From the NCBI GenBank assembly GCA_937951995.1, contig CALGAG010000047.1, positions 1 to 14,793 on the forward strand: 14,793 bases of DNA. The letters are read 5' to 3'. Shown piece after piece: positions 7,854 to 14,664 of this stretch. Below the pieces are notes generated by a model, which did not search any database, was not told where the DNA came from, and saw nothing but the letters and a program-made list of their open reading frames with translations. The translations under genes were made by a program, and so were the position numbers. The DNA comes from an uncultured Bacillota bacterium. Lineage in GTDB: Bacteria; Bacillota; Clostridia; Tissierellales; Tissierellaceae. How positions within the stretch are numbered: the stretch's first letter is position 1; every line of letters begins with the position of its first letter.

Positions 7854-8462
7854 ATGAAGACTTTTGGTACTGCCATAATACTAGCAGGGGGAAAAAGCAC
7901 AAGGATGGGTTTTGACAAGCAGCTGATAAAAATTCAGGAGAGGATGCTTGTGGAAACCCTTATACAAAAGCTCAGGAATGAATTTCAGGAGATTGTAATC
8001 GTAACCAACAAACCTGAATACTATATTGGGCTTGCCGATATAATAACTGGTGATGTAATCCAGGGAAAGGGACCCCTTTCAGGAATACATGCAGGTCTCT
8101 TGAAGGCTTCATCAGAGTATTCATATGTTGTTGCCTGCGATATGCCTTCCATAGAGATGGACTATGTAAGGTACATGAAAACCAGGATTGGAACCCATGG
8201 ACCAAAAGCATGTGTTACTAGGCTTGGTGAGTGGATTGAGCCCTTTAACGCCTTTTACAGAAGGGACCTGGTGGACTACATTGAAGAATTTCTGGGCACA
8301 GGTAGAAGAGCTATCCACAGGATGCTCCAGGATCAGGCTGTGGATTATGTACCTGAGAAGGAAGCAAGAAGATTCAGCCCTGATTGGAACATGTTCTTCA
8401 ACCTTAACACAAGGGAGGATATGGAGGAGTACCTGCAGAAAAATGAAGGCAATGGAGTTTAA
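7854..8462 (+). CDS. mobA: Molybdenum cofactor guanylyltransferase (MobA)
   Basis: 202 residues of nucleotidyltransferase fold. The GTP-binding signature LAGGKSTRMGFDK is at 10-22, GPLSGI at 73-78 and the metal-binding CDMP at 95-98. MobA joins GMP to Mo-molybdopterin, giving the guanine dinucleotide form (MGD) that formate dehydrogenases carry as bis-MGD, so its place in this operon is logical. The start is ATG 7854 with AGAGGA (7842-7847) 6 bases upstream, 2 bases after the mogA stop. The upstream in-frame GTG at 7830 has no ribosome site and would add eight unconserved residues. Confidence 0.92.
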   Translation: MKTFGTAIILAGGKSTRMGFDKQLIKIQERMLVETLIQKLRNEFQEIVIVTNKPEYYIGLADIITGDVIQGKGPLSGIHAGLLKASSEYSYVVACDMPSIEMDYVRYMKTRIGTHGPKACVTRLGEWIEPFNAFYRRDLVDYIEEFLGTGRRAIHRMLQDQAVDYVPEKEARRFSPDWNMFFNLNTREDMEEYLQKNEGNGV

Positions 8463-8463
8463 T

Positions 8464-9249
8464 ATGGAAAACAAGGTGGATGTTGAAATAATAAGAATCA
8501 AAGGGAATAGCAGGGATACCATTATTGACCAGGTCATAAGGGAGTATCCCTTTACCTTATATCTGAACGGGCAGGAGATAATAACTCTCTTGTGCATTCC
8601 AGAAGATCTTCAGGAGCTGGCTGTGGGATTTCTGATTTCAGAGGGATTCATCGACTCTTTTGAAGAAATAGATGAAATGGAGTTGGACAGGGATAATGGA
8701 AGGATAAGAATCCAAGGGGATATGGAGGACAAGCCCCTAAGGGATAGGCTGCGGGGGAAGAGGACCGTAACATCAGGCTGCGGCAAGGGATCCTCCTTCT
8801 ATAATGTCCTGGATTCTTCCAAAAGCAGGAAAATAGATAAAATCATGGGAATCGAACCCCAAACTGTGATACAATTAATGAGAGAATTCAACAAACACAG
8901 TGGACTTTTCAACGAAACTGGAGGGGTTCACAGCTGTGCCCTTTGCAGCAGGGACAGGATACTGGTTCACAGGGATGACATCGGCAGACACAACGCCCTG
9001 GACAAGATACTTGGCTGGGGGCACATCAACAGTCAGGACTTCAGTGACAAACTGGTCCTAACAACAGGGAGAATTTCTTCGGAGATGCTCATTAAAACTG
9101 CCAAACGGGGAGTGCCGGTTGTAATCTCAAGATCTGCACCCACCTCCCTGGCAGTGGATCTGGCAAGGGAGGTGAACATAACCCTTGTGGGATTTGCAAG
9201 GGGAGAAAAAATGAATATCTATACAAATTTTCCGAGCATTGATTTCTAA
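8464..9249 (+). CDS. fdhD: Formate dehydrogenase accessory sulfurtransferase FdhD
   Basis: 261 residues. FdhD moves sulfur from a cysteine desulfurase to the bis-MGD metal centre of formate dehydrogenase, which is required for activity. Signatures: ELAVGFLISEGF (51-62), the sulfur-carrying loop SGCGKGS (104-110), GGVHSCALC (153-161), DIGRHNALDK (172-181), GRISSEM (202-208) and SAPTSLAVDLA (224-234). The loop has C106, but the second Cys of the E. coli CxxC is glycine; C158 and C161 form another CxxC. The start is ATG 8464, 1 base after the mobA stop, with GGAG (8454-8457) 6 bases upstream. A longer open frame from 8188 overlaps mobA and is not coding. The last codons overlap the predicted riboswitch P1 strand. 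Confidence 0.93.
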   Translation: MENKVDVEIIRIKGNSRDTIIDQVIREYPFTLYLNGQEIITLLCIPEDLQELAVGFLISEGFIDSFEEIDEMELDRDNGRIRIQGDMEDKPLRDRLRGKRTVTSGCGKGSSFYNVLDSSKSRKIDKIMGIEPQTVIQLMREFNKHSGLFNETGGVHSCALCSRDRILVHRDDIGRHNALDKILGWGHINSQDFSDKLVLTTGRISSEMLIKTAKRGVPVVISRSAPTSLAVDLAREVNITLVGFARGEKMNIYTNFPSIDF

Positions 9250-9320
9250 AGCGAATGCCATGAAGCAATGCCGTTGGGTAAAGGAGAAATCCTGAAGCCT
9301 CCCGTTTGGAAAGGAAGATG
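9237..9320 (+). ncRNA. Probable Moco/Tuco-type riboswitch aptamer upstream of moeA
   Basis: The 130-base gap between fdhD and moeA holds a compact foldable RNA. An AGGA-GAAA-TCCT hairpin with a GNRA tetraloop is at 9282-9293. A hairpin made by CCT (9298-9300) with AGG (9312-9314) and CC (9302-9303) with GG (9308-9309) encloses GTTT. GGG (9276-9278) can pair with CCC (9301-9303) as an alternative. A closing helix TTTCT (9243-9247) with AGGAA (9312-9316) is flanked by CAT (9237-9239) with ATG (9318-9320). The stretch GCCTCCCGTTTGGAAAGG (9297-9314) and upstream GCCATGAAGCA and TGCCG resemble, from memory, the conserved core of the Moco RNA motif found before molybdenum-cofactor genes. The genes it precedes fit exactly. 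A covariance-model hit was not run. Confidence 0.7.
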
Positions 9321-9328
9321 TTTATTTG

Positions 9329-9357
9329 ACAACCTTCCTTACAGGTTGTTTTTTTTT
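9329..9357 (+). terminator. Intrinsic terminator of the riboswitch expression platform
   Basis: ACAACCT (9329-9335) pairs perfectly with AGGTTGT (9343-9349) around a seven-base loop, followed by a run of nine Ts (9349-9357). It lies between fdhD and moeA, 22 bases before the moeA start. AAGGAAG (9311-9317) in the aptamer is perfectly complementary to CTTCCTT (9334-9340) in the terminator arm and loop. An antiterminator could therefore form when the aptamer is open. It can serve both as the 3' end of the fdh operon and as the OFF state for moeA-moaC. Confidence 0.85.
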
Positions 9358-9379
9358 CGCATATGAAAGGTGGTATTAC

Positions 9380-10606
9380 ATGGAATTCTTTAGGGTGGTG
9401 TCAGTTAATGATGCCAGGGATCTTATAAAAAATGAATTTGGAAATTACCGGATGGGGTCCGAGGAGGTCAGCCTGGTCCAAGCTCAGGGAAGAGTGCTCT
9501 CGGATGATGTTGTTTCGGATATAAATGTACCTGAGTTTGACAGGTCAACAGTTGACGGCTATGCAATCCAGGTAGAGGACAGCCATGGTGCCACAGAGTC
9601 CATACCAAGCATCCTGGAGGTCCTTGGCGAGGTTCTGATGGGTGAGACTCCAAATTATGAAGTCAAGACCGGACAGGCTGTTTACGTGCCTACAGGGGGC
9701 ATGATGCCAATGGGAGCAACTGGCATGATAATGATAGAGAATACGGAAAAGATGGACCAGGAAACGGTGCTTCTTTTTAAGCCCATCAGCAAGGGCGAGA
9801 ACATGGTTTTCAAGGGTGAAGACATAAAAACCGGCCAGGTTGCCCTACAGGCAGGTCGGAGGATTGGACCCAATGAAATAGGAGTTCTGGCAAGTCTTGG
9901 AATAAAAAGGGTCAAGGTAATAAAGAGACCCCAGGTCTATATTCTCTCAACTGGCGATGAGGTGATCGACCTTGATGAAGAGCTCCAAATGGGTAAAATC
10001 AGGGATATAAATTCATACGCCCTCTCAGCCATGATAAAAGAAATGGGGGCGGAGGTGGCAGGCCGTGAAATCGTCAAGGACAATTATGAACTTCTTATGA
10101 GTGGGGTAAAAAATGCCCTTAAGGAGGCGGATATTGTACTTCTTTCCGGTGGAAGCTCTGTTGGTACCAGGGATTATACCCACAAGGTCATAACAGACCT
10201 AAAGGGAAAGGGCGTGCTGGCTCATGGACTTTCCATAAAACCGGGAAAACCCACGATTATTGGCGATGGACAAGGGAAGCTCATTGTAGGTCTACCCGGA
10301 CACCCTGTTTCATCAATTGTAGTGTTCAAGGCAATAGTTCAACCTTACATCCAGAGCCTTCTTAAGGCACCGTCCCACTCAAGGATGGTGGAGGCCATTA
10401 CGACTCACAACTTCCCGTCATCTCCCGGAAAGGAGACCTACCATATGGTAACACTAAAGGAGGAGGATGGGAAAATCCTCGCTACACCAAGCTTTGGAAA
10501 GTCAGGCATGATAACCCTTCTTTCCAGGTCAAATGGCTATATTGTAATAGCTGAACACGAGGAAGGAATAGACAAGGGCGAAACCAGAGAGGTTTATCTG
10601 TTTTAA
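9380..10606 (+). CDS. moeA: Molybdopterin molybdotransferase MoeA
   Basis: 408 residues, the usual MoeA length. MoeA inserts molybdate (or tungstate) into adenylated molybdopterin made by MogA. Motifs in order: DRSTVDGYA (54-62), STGDE (190-194), SGGSSVGTRDYT (256-267) in the MogA-like domain III, KPGKP (287-291) and GLPGHPVS (304-311). The start is ATG 9380 with AAAGGTGG (9366-9373) 6 bases upstream. An upstream in-frame TTG at 9326 lies before the terminator hairpin and is rejected. The gene is the first behind the candidate riboswitch, so it should be controlled by cofactor level. The second MoeA-type gene starts 16 bases after its stop. Confidence 0.93.
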   Translation: MEFFRVVSVNDARDLIKNEFGNYRMGSEEVSLVQAQGRVLSDDVVSDINVPEFDRSTVDGYAIQVEDSHGATESIPSILEVLGEVLMGETPNYEVKTGQAVYVPTGGMMPMGATGMIMIENTEKMDQETVLLFKPISKGENMVFKGEDIKTGQVALQAGRRIGPNEIGVLASLGIKRVKVIKRPQVYILSTGDEVIDLDEELQMGKIRDINSYALSAMIKEMGAEVAGREIVKDNYELLMSGVKNALKEADIVLLSGGSSVGTRDYTHKVITDLKGKGVLAHGLSIKPGKPTIIGDGQGKLIVGLPGHPVSSIVVFKAIVQPYIQSLLKAPSHSRMVEAITTHNFPSSPGKETYHMVTLKEEDGKILATPSFGKSGMITLLSRSNGYIVIAEHEEGIDKGETREVYLF

Positions 10607-10622
10607 CGAGGGAGATGTGATT

Positions 10623-12509
10623 ATGGAAAGAAATACCTATATAGACAATGTAGATGTGGACAAGGCTTTGGAAACCTATCTGGAGGCGCTTTCCATCCAG
10701 GGCGAAAGTGAGGAGATTCCAGTTTATGATTCCCTTGGAAGGATAACCTGGGGAGCAATATATGCCAAGGTATCCTCACCTGCATACAACGCCTCAGCAA
10801 TGGATGGGATCGCGGTTACCTCCAAGAGGACAGAGGGGGCCAATGAGAGCAAGCCATTGACTCTTGTGGAAGAGGTGGATTTTAAATACGTTAACACGGG
10901 AAATCCAATCAAGGACCCCTATGACGCTGTCATCATGATAGAGGATGTACTCCAGGGAGAGGAAGGCAAGGTGCAGATCCTTAGACCGGCCTATCCCTAT
11001 CAGCATGTGAGGCAGATTGGAGAGGACATTGTTGCAACAGAGATGATTCTTCCATCCAGGCATAGAATACGTCCCATGGACATAGGAGCACTTATTTCCG
11101 GTGGAATTGAGAGTGTAAATGTTTATAAGAGCCCAAGGATCGGGATAATACCCACCGGGTCTGAAATTGTGGAGGATGCATCCCAGGTAAGGGAAGGGAC
11201 CATCATAGATTCAAATTCCCATGTTTTCAAAGGTTTGGTTGAATCCCTAGGTGGAATGGCGAAAAGATACCCCCCTATGGAAGATGATTATGAAAAGCTT
11301 AAAGATCTGATTTCACAAGCTGTGGAAGAGAATGACATGATCATCATAAATGCTGGCTCATCAGCCGGAACAAAGGACTTTACCGTTAACCTTATTCAGG
11401 AACTTGGGAAGGTAGTTGTCCATGGAGTGGCATTAAAGCCCGGAAAACCAACTATTCTAGGGATAATTAAAGGCAAGCCTGTAATTGGAATTCCAGGCTA
11501 TCCAGTGTCAGCATTCATGGTGTTTGATGTTTTTGCAAAACCAATCATACTTAAGTATTTGGGAGATCAGGGAGAAATATATGAAACAACAGAAGCCTTT
11601 CTAAGTAGAAGAATGGTTTCTTCCCTTAAGAATAAGGAGATTGTAAGGGTCACACTTGGCAAGGTAAAGGACAGGCTTATAGCAACTCCATTATCAGGTG
11701 GAGCAGGAGTCAGCATGAGTCTGGTGAAGGCAGATGGGCTGGGAATCATTCCGAGGAATGTGGAAGGCTACGAGGCAGGTGACATGATAAGGGTGGAGCT
11801 CTTAAAGCCAATATCATCCATAAGAGACAAGCTCCTTTCCATAGGAAGCCATGACCTGGTGATGGATGTGGTTGCAGATATGATGAAGCTGGCATCATCC
11901 CATGTAGGAAGTATGGGAGGGATACTTTCCCTGAGGAGGGATGAGTGCCATCTGGCGCCGATACACCTGCTGGACATGGAAACCGGTGAATACAACACTA
12001 GCTATGTCAAAAAGTACTTTCCAGGCAAGAGAATGGCCCTGATAAAGGGGATACAAAGAAGTCAGGGTTTTATTGTCCAAAAGGGAAATCCCCATGACAT
12101 AAAGAGATGTGCGGACCTTACAAGGGAGGATCTAATATTTGCGAACAGGCAGAAAGGCGCTGGAACCAGGGTTCTCCTGGATTATCACCTGAAGATGGAA
12201 AGGATTGAACCAAGGGAGATAAGGGGCTACCAGAGGGAATTTACAACCCATATGGCAGTTGCCGCAGCTGTAAAGAACAATACAGCTACAACAGGACTTG
12301 GGGTCCTATCGGCTGCCAAGGCCATGGACCTTGACTTTGTTCCACTGTCCAATGAGGACTATGATTTCCTGGTCCATGGAGATTCCATGGAAATGGATCA
12401 GGTCAGGGATTTTGTGAATCTTATCAAATCAGATGAATTTCAATATAGGGTAAAAGACCTTGGTGGATACGGTTTTGAGAATACAGGTGAAATAATATGG
12501 ATAGAATAG
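10623..12509 (+). CDS. MoeA-like protein fused to a C-terminal PBP-like (substrate-binding) domain
   Basis: 628 residues. The first 395 or so are a second MoeA: NASAMDGIA (56-64), PTGSE (177-181), NAGSSAGTKDF (243-253), KPGKP (272-276) and GIPGYPVS (289-296). From about 405 to 628 follows a domain of the periplasmic-binding-protein type without a signal peptide. It includes the stretches SHDLVMDVV, GSMGGILSLRRDE, GFIVQKGNP, RQKGAGTRVLLDYHL and the VAAAVKNNTATTGLG region. This fusion is known in archaea and clostridia as the MoeA/LysR-substrate-binding type; its role is not settled. The binding domain may hold molybdate, tungstate or a pterin intermediate. The start is ATG 10623 with AGGGAG (10609-10614) 8 bases upstream; the GTG at 10617 is too close to it. 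Confidence 0.9.
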   Translation: MERNTYIDNVDVDKALETYLEALSIQGESEEIPVYDSLGRITWGAIYAKVSSPAYNASAMDGIAVTSKRTEGANESKPLTLVEEVDFKYVNTGNPIKDPYDAVIMIEDVLQGEEGKVQILRPAYPYQHVRQIGEDIVATEMILPSRHRIRPMDIGALISGGIESVNVYKSPRIGIIPTGSEIVEDASQVREGTIIDSNSHVFKGLVESLGGMAKRYPPMEDDYEKLKDLISQAVEENDMIIINAGSSAGTKDFTVNLIQELGKVVVHGVALKPGKPTILGIIKGKPVIGIPGYPVSAFMVFDVFAKPIILKYLGDQGEIYETTEAFLSRRMVSSLKNKEIVRVTLGKVKDRLIATPLSGGAGVSMSLVKADGLGIIPRNVEGYEAGDMIRVELLKPISSIRDKLLSIGSHDLVMDVVADMMKLASSHVGSMGGILSLRRDECHLAPIHLLDMETGEYNTSYVKKYFPGKRMALIKGIQRSQGFIVQKGNPHDIKRCADLTREDLIFANRQKGAGTRVLLDYHLKMERIEPREIRGYQREFTTHMAVAAAVKNNTATTGLGVLSAAKAMDLDFVPLSNEDYDFLVHGDSMEMDQVRDFVNLIKSDEFQYRVKDLGGYGFENTGEIIWIE

Positions 12510-12519
12510 AGTTGATAAT

Positions 12520-13479
12520 ATGAGAGACAGTTTTGGAAGAGATATAAATTATTTGAGAATATCCTTAACAGACAGGTGCAACCTTAGGTGCGAGTATTGC
12601 ATGCCGGAGGATGGAATAAAAAACAAGATTCCACACTGCGATATGCTCAGTCTGGAAGAGCTTTATGAGATAACCGAAGCCTTCGTAAGCCTGGGAATCG
12701 ACAAGATAAGGTTTACAGGTGGAGAACCCCTAGTAAGGTATGGAGCGGTTGATTTCATTAAGAGGGTCAATGGTCTGGAGGGAGTCAGGGAGGTTACCCT
12801 GACCACAAATGGAATCATGCTCAATGACCACCTGGATGACCTATTGGATGCAGGAGTTAAAAGGCTGAATATAAGTCTAGACACTCTGGATCCTGAAAAA
12901 TACAGGGAAATCACCCGTGGGGGAGACATTCGGAGGGTCCTTGCAGCAATAGAAAATGCAAAGGCCAAGGGTATAAAACCCATCAAGATAAATACAGTCC
13001 TAATAGGTGGTTTCAATGATGATGAAATTCCTGACCTTGTTGAAATGACAAGAGACGGAAGTATGGATGTACGCTTTATAGAGCTTATGCCAATTGGTGA
13101 GGCAACGGGATTTGCCAGGTCAAGATTTATTTCCAACGAGGAGATACTCAAGAGGATTCCAGACCTTGTTCCGGTTGATAGGGATGATCCATCCTCCCCT
13201 GCAACCTACTATAAATTGCCAGGCGGAAAGGGGAAGGTTGGCCTGATAAACCCAATTTCCTGCAAGTTCTGCACCAACTGTAATCGTGTGAGACTAACTG
13301 CGACAGGAAAACTGAAGCTGTGTCTCCATTCCAACAGGGAAATAGACCTGAAGAAGGTTCTCAGGGAGGGAAGAGACCTCCAGGAGGCAATCAGGGAGGC
13401 CATACTTACAAAGGAAGAGGAGCATCATCTGGAAAATCAGGAATATATAAGCAGAAACATGAATCAAATAGGAGGTTAG
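12520..13479 (+). CDS. moaA: GTP 3',8-cyclase MoaA (radical SAM)
   Basis: 319 residues. MoaA cyclises GTP to 3',8-cyclo-GTP, the first step of molybdopterin synthesis. The radical-SAM cluster is CNLRCEYC (C20, C24, C27), SAM contacts lie at FTGGEPLVR (65-73), and the C-terminal GTP-binding [4Fe-4S] has C251, C254 and C268 in FCTNCNRVRLT and LCLH. The chain ends in the conserved Gly-Gly dipeptide (318-319), which is catalytically important in this family. The start ATG 12520 begins 10 bases after the previous stop. Its ribosome site is weak (GAG at 12509-12511), unlike its neighbours, so expression may rely on translation of the gene before it. Confidence 0.95.
   Translation: MRDSFGRDINYLRISLTDRCNLRCEYCMPEDGIKNKIPHCDMLSLEELYEITEAFVSLGIDKIRFTGGEPLVRYGAVDFIKRVNGLEGVREVTLTTNGIMLNDHLDDLLDAGVKRLNISLDTLDPEKYREITRGGDIRRVLAAIENAKAKGIKPIKINTVLIGGFNDDEIPDLVEMTRDGSMDVRFIELMPIGEATGFARSRFISNEEILKRIPDLVPVDRDDPSSPATYYKLPGGKGKVGLINPISCKFCTNCNRVRLTATGKLKLCLHSNREIDLKKVLREGRDLQEAIREAILTKEEEHHLENQEYISRNMNQIGG
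13470..13475 (+). promoter_or_regulatory. Ribosome binding site of moaC-MOSC inside the moaA Gly-Gly codons
   Basis: AGGAGG at 13470-13475 is a perfect Shine-Dalgarno, 7 bases before the ATG at 13483. Its bases include the codons GGA GGT, which encode the functionally required C-terminal Gly-Gly of MoaA, so one hexamer serves both protein function and translation of the next gene. Confidence 0.85.
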
Positions 13480-13482
13480 ACA

Positions 13483-14385
13483 ATGGACCTTACTCACTTC
13501 AATGAAGAAGGCAGGGCCCACATGGTTCAGGTGGGGGATAAGGAGGATACAAAAAGGACGGCAACAGCATATGGAAGAATAACCATGAAAAGGGAAACAG
13601 CCAGGAGAATAAAGGATGGTCTTGTGGACAAGGGGGATGTCTTAAGCGTAGCCCAGGTTGCTGGAGTAATGGGTGCCAAAAGGACTAGCGATATAATACC
13701 AATGTGCCATAATATCTTTCTTACAGGAGTAGACATAAGTTTCCATGTTGACGATGAATTTGTGGAAATAAGTGCTCAAGTTAAGACAACCGGTAAGACC
13801 GGAGTTGAAATGGAGGCTCTGTCAGCTGTCAGCATAGCTGCGCTAACCATATATGACATGTGCAAGGCCATGGACAAGGAGATGACAATAGAGGAGGTAA
13901 AGCTTATGGAAAAGACAGGAGGAAAGTCTGGAACCTTCAGAAGGGAAGGCTTTGGAAAGGTGCTTTCTGTTAATATCTCTGAAAAGAAGGGTGTTGTGAA
14001 GGAGCCGGTAGACCAGGGTGAATTCAAGGTTGACCATGGGCTTGTTAATGACGCCCATAGCGGTGACTGGCACAGGCAGGTAAGTCTACTGGCCAAGGAG
14101 AGCTTCGACAAAATGAGGGAATCTGGAGCTATGGACCTCAAGTATGGAGATTTTGCAGAGAATCTCACAACAGAAGGTATAGTACTCTATGATCTTCCAG
14201 TTGGTACAAGAATGAGAATTGGTGAGACATTACACGAGGTGACCCAAATTGGCAAGGAATGTCATTCGGGCTGTGCCATTTCAAAAACAGTTGGGAAATG
14301 CGTGATGCCAAAGGAGGGAATTTTCACAAAGGTACTTAAGAATGGAGTGATCAAGTCAGGAGATACAATTGAGATACTAGGTTGA
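13483..14385 (+). CDS. moaC: Cyclic pyranopterin monophosphate synthase MoaC fused to a MOSC domain
   Basis: 300 residues. The N-terminal part (1 to about 155) is MoaC, which turns 3',8-cyclo-GTP into cPMP: KRTSDIIPMCHNI (66-78, with H76), GVEMEAL (107-113), DMCKAMDKEM (125-134, with D125 and K128) and KTGGKSG (144-150). The C-terminal part (about 158-300) is a MOSC beta-barrel domain: GDWHRQVSLL (194-203), GDFAENLTTEGI (222-233) and GKECHSGC (257-264) with the conserved sulfur-carrying Cys, likely C260. MOSC domains occur in Moco sulfurases and molybdenum-hydroxylamine reductases and handle sulfur or bind Moco. A stand-alone MoaC is about 160 residues, so this is a true fusion with no frameshift. 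It ends the Moco block; the next gene begins 99 bases later. Confidence 0.92.
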   Translation: MDLTHFNEEGRAHMVQVGDKEDTKRTATAYGRITMKRETARRIKDGLVDKGDVLSVAQVAGVMGAKRTSDIIPMCHNIFLTGVDISFHVDDEFVEISAQVKTTGKTGVEMEALSAVSIAALTIYDMCKAMDKEMTIEEVKLMEKTGGKSGTFRREGFGKVLSVNISEKKGVVKEPVDQGEFKVDHGLVNDAHSGDWHRQVSLLAKESFDKMRESGAMDLKYGDFAENLTTEGIVLYDLPVGTRMRIGETLHEVTQIGKECHSGCAISKTVGKCVMPKEGIFTKVLKNGVIKSGDTIEILG

Positions 14386-14409
14386 CCAGGACATTAGTCC
14401 CACTATTTT

Positions 14410-14440
14410 GTTTAGGATCATCAATCCAAGGGAATATAAT
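14410..14440 (+). promoter_or_regulatory. Candidate SigB-type promoter for the DUF1328 gene
   Basis: GTTTAG (14410-14415), a 14-base spacer, then GGGAAT (14430-14435) fits the general-stress sigma-B consensus (GTTTAA, 12-15 bases, GGGWAW) with one mismatch. A perfect TATAAT (14435-14440) overlaps it, so a housekeeping promoter with a poor -35 (TTAGGA) is the alternative. Both lie about 45-75 bases before the DUF1328 start in a 99-base intergenic space. Confidence 0.45.
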
Positions 14441-14484
14441 AACTATAGCTCCTATTACATAACCAGATTAGGAGGGATAGTGAA

Positions 14485-14649
14485 ATGTTAAGATGGTCAA
14501 TAATATTTATTGTAGTGGCCTTGGTAGCTGCGGTATTGGGCTTTGGAGGAATTGCAGGAGCGGCAACTGAAATTGCCAAGATACTCTTCTTTGTGTTCCT
14601 CGTATTGTTTGTTCTATCGTTGATATTCGGGAAAAAACTAAATCCTTAA
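14485..14649 (+). CDS. DUF1328 (YtjA-like) small membrane protein
   Basis: 54 residues, too short for many gene callers. It begins MLRWSIIFIVVAL, then has VLGFGGIAG and EIAKILFFVF and ends in LIFGKKLNP. This is the DUF1328/YtjA pattern of two hydrophobic helices (about residues 5-19 and 31-48) around a glycine-rich turn. The family is widespread, of unknown function, and often turns up in stress regulons. AGGAGG (14470-14475) is 9 bases before the ATG. A strong hairpin terminator follows 15 bases after the stop. The reading frame, ribosome site, candidate stress promoter and terminator together make this a complete single-gene unit. Confidence 0.9.
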   Translation: MLRWSIIFIVVALVAAVLGFGGIAGAATEIAKILFFVFLVLFVLSLIFGKKLNP

Positions 14650-14664
14650 ATGTATACTACAAAA

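Noticed and set aside
8188..8463. A 92-residue N-terminal extension of FdhD
   Set aside because: It overlaps mobA in another frame, has no FdhD similarity, and the ATG at 8464 has a well-spaced ribosome site.
9194..9225. A separate promoter for the riboswitch transcript (TTGCAA with TATCTA or TATACA) inside fdhD
   Set aside because: Hexamers are weak (4/6) or the spacing is wrong; possible but not supportable from sequence alone.
9255..9272. A direct repeat AATGCC / AATGCC before moeA
   Set aside because: Only six bases and better explained as part of the folded RNA leader.
9326..9379. An earlier TTG start for MoeA
   Set aside because: It lies before and within the intrinsic terminator hairpin; the ATG at 9380 has AAAGGTGG at correct spacing and matches the family N-terminus.
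12663..13151. A 162-residue open frame on the minus strand
   Set aside because: It is an antisense shadow of moaA with serine/leucine-rich composition and no family signature.
14388..14413. A terminator after moaC-MOSC (GGAC-ATTA-GTCC then T-rich)
   Set aside because: The stem is only four base pairs and the T tract is interrupted and displaced; too weak to call.
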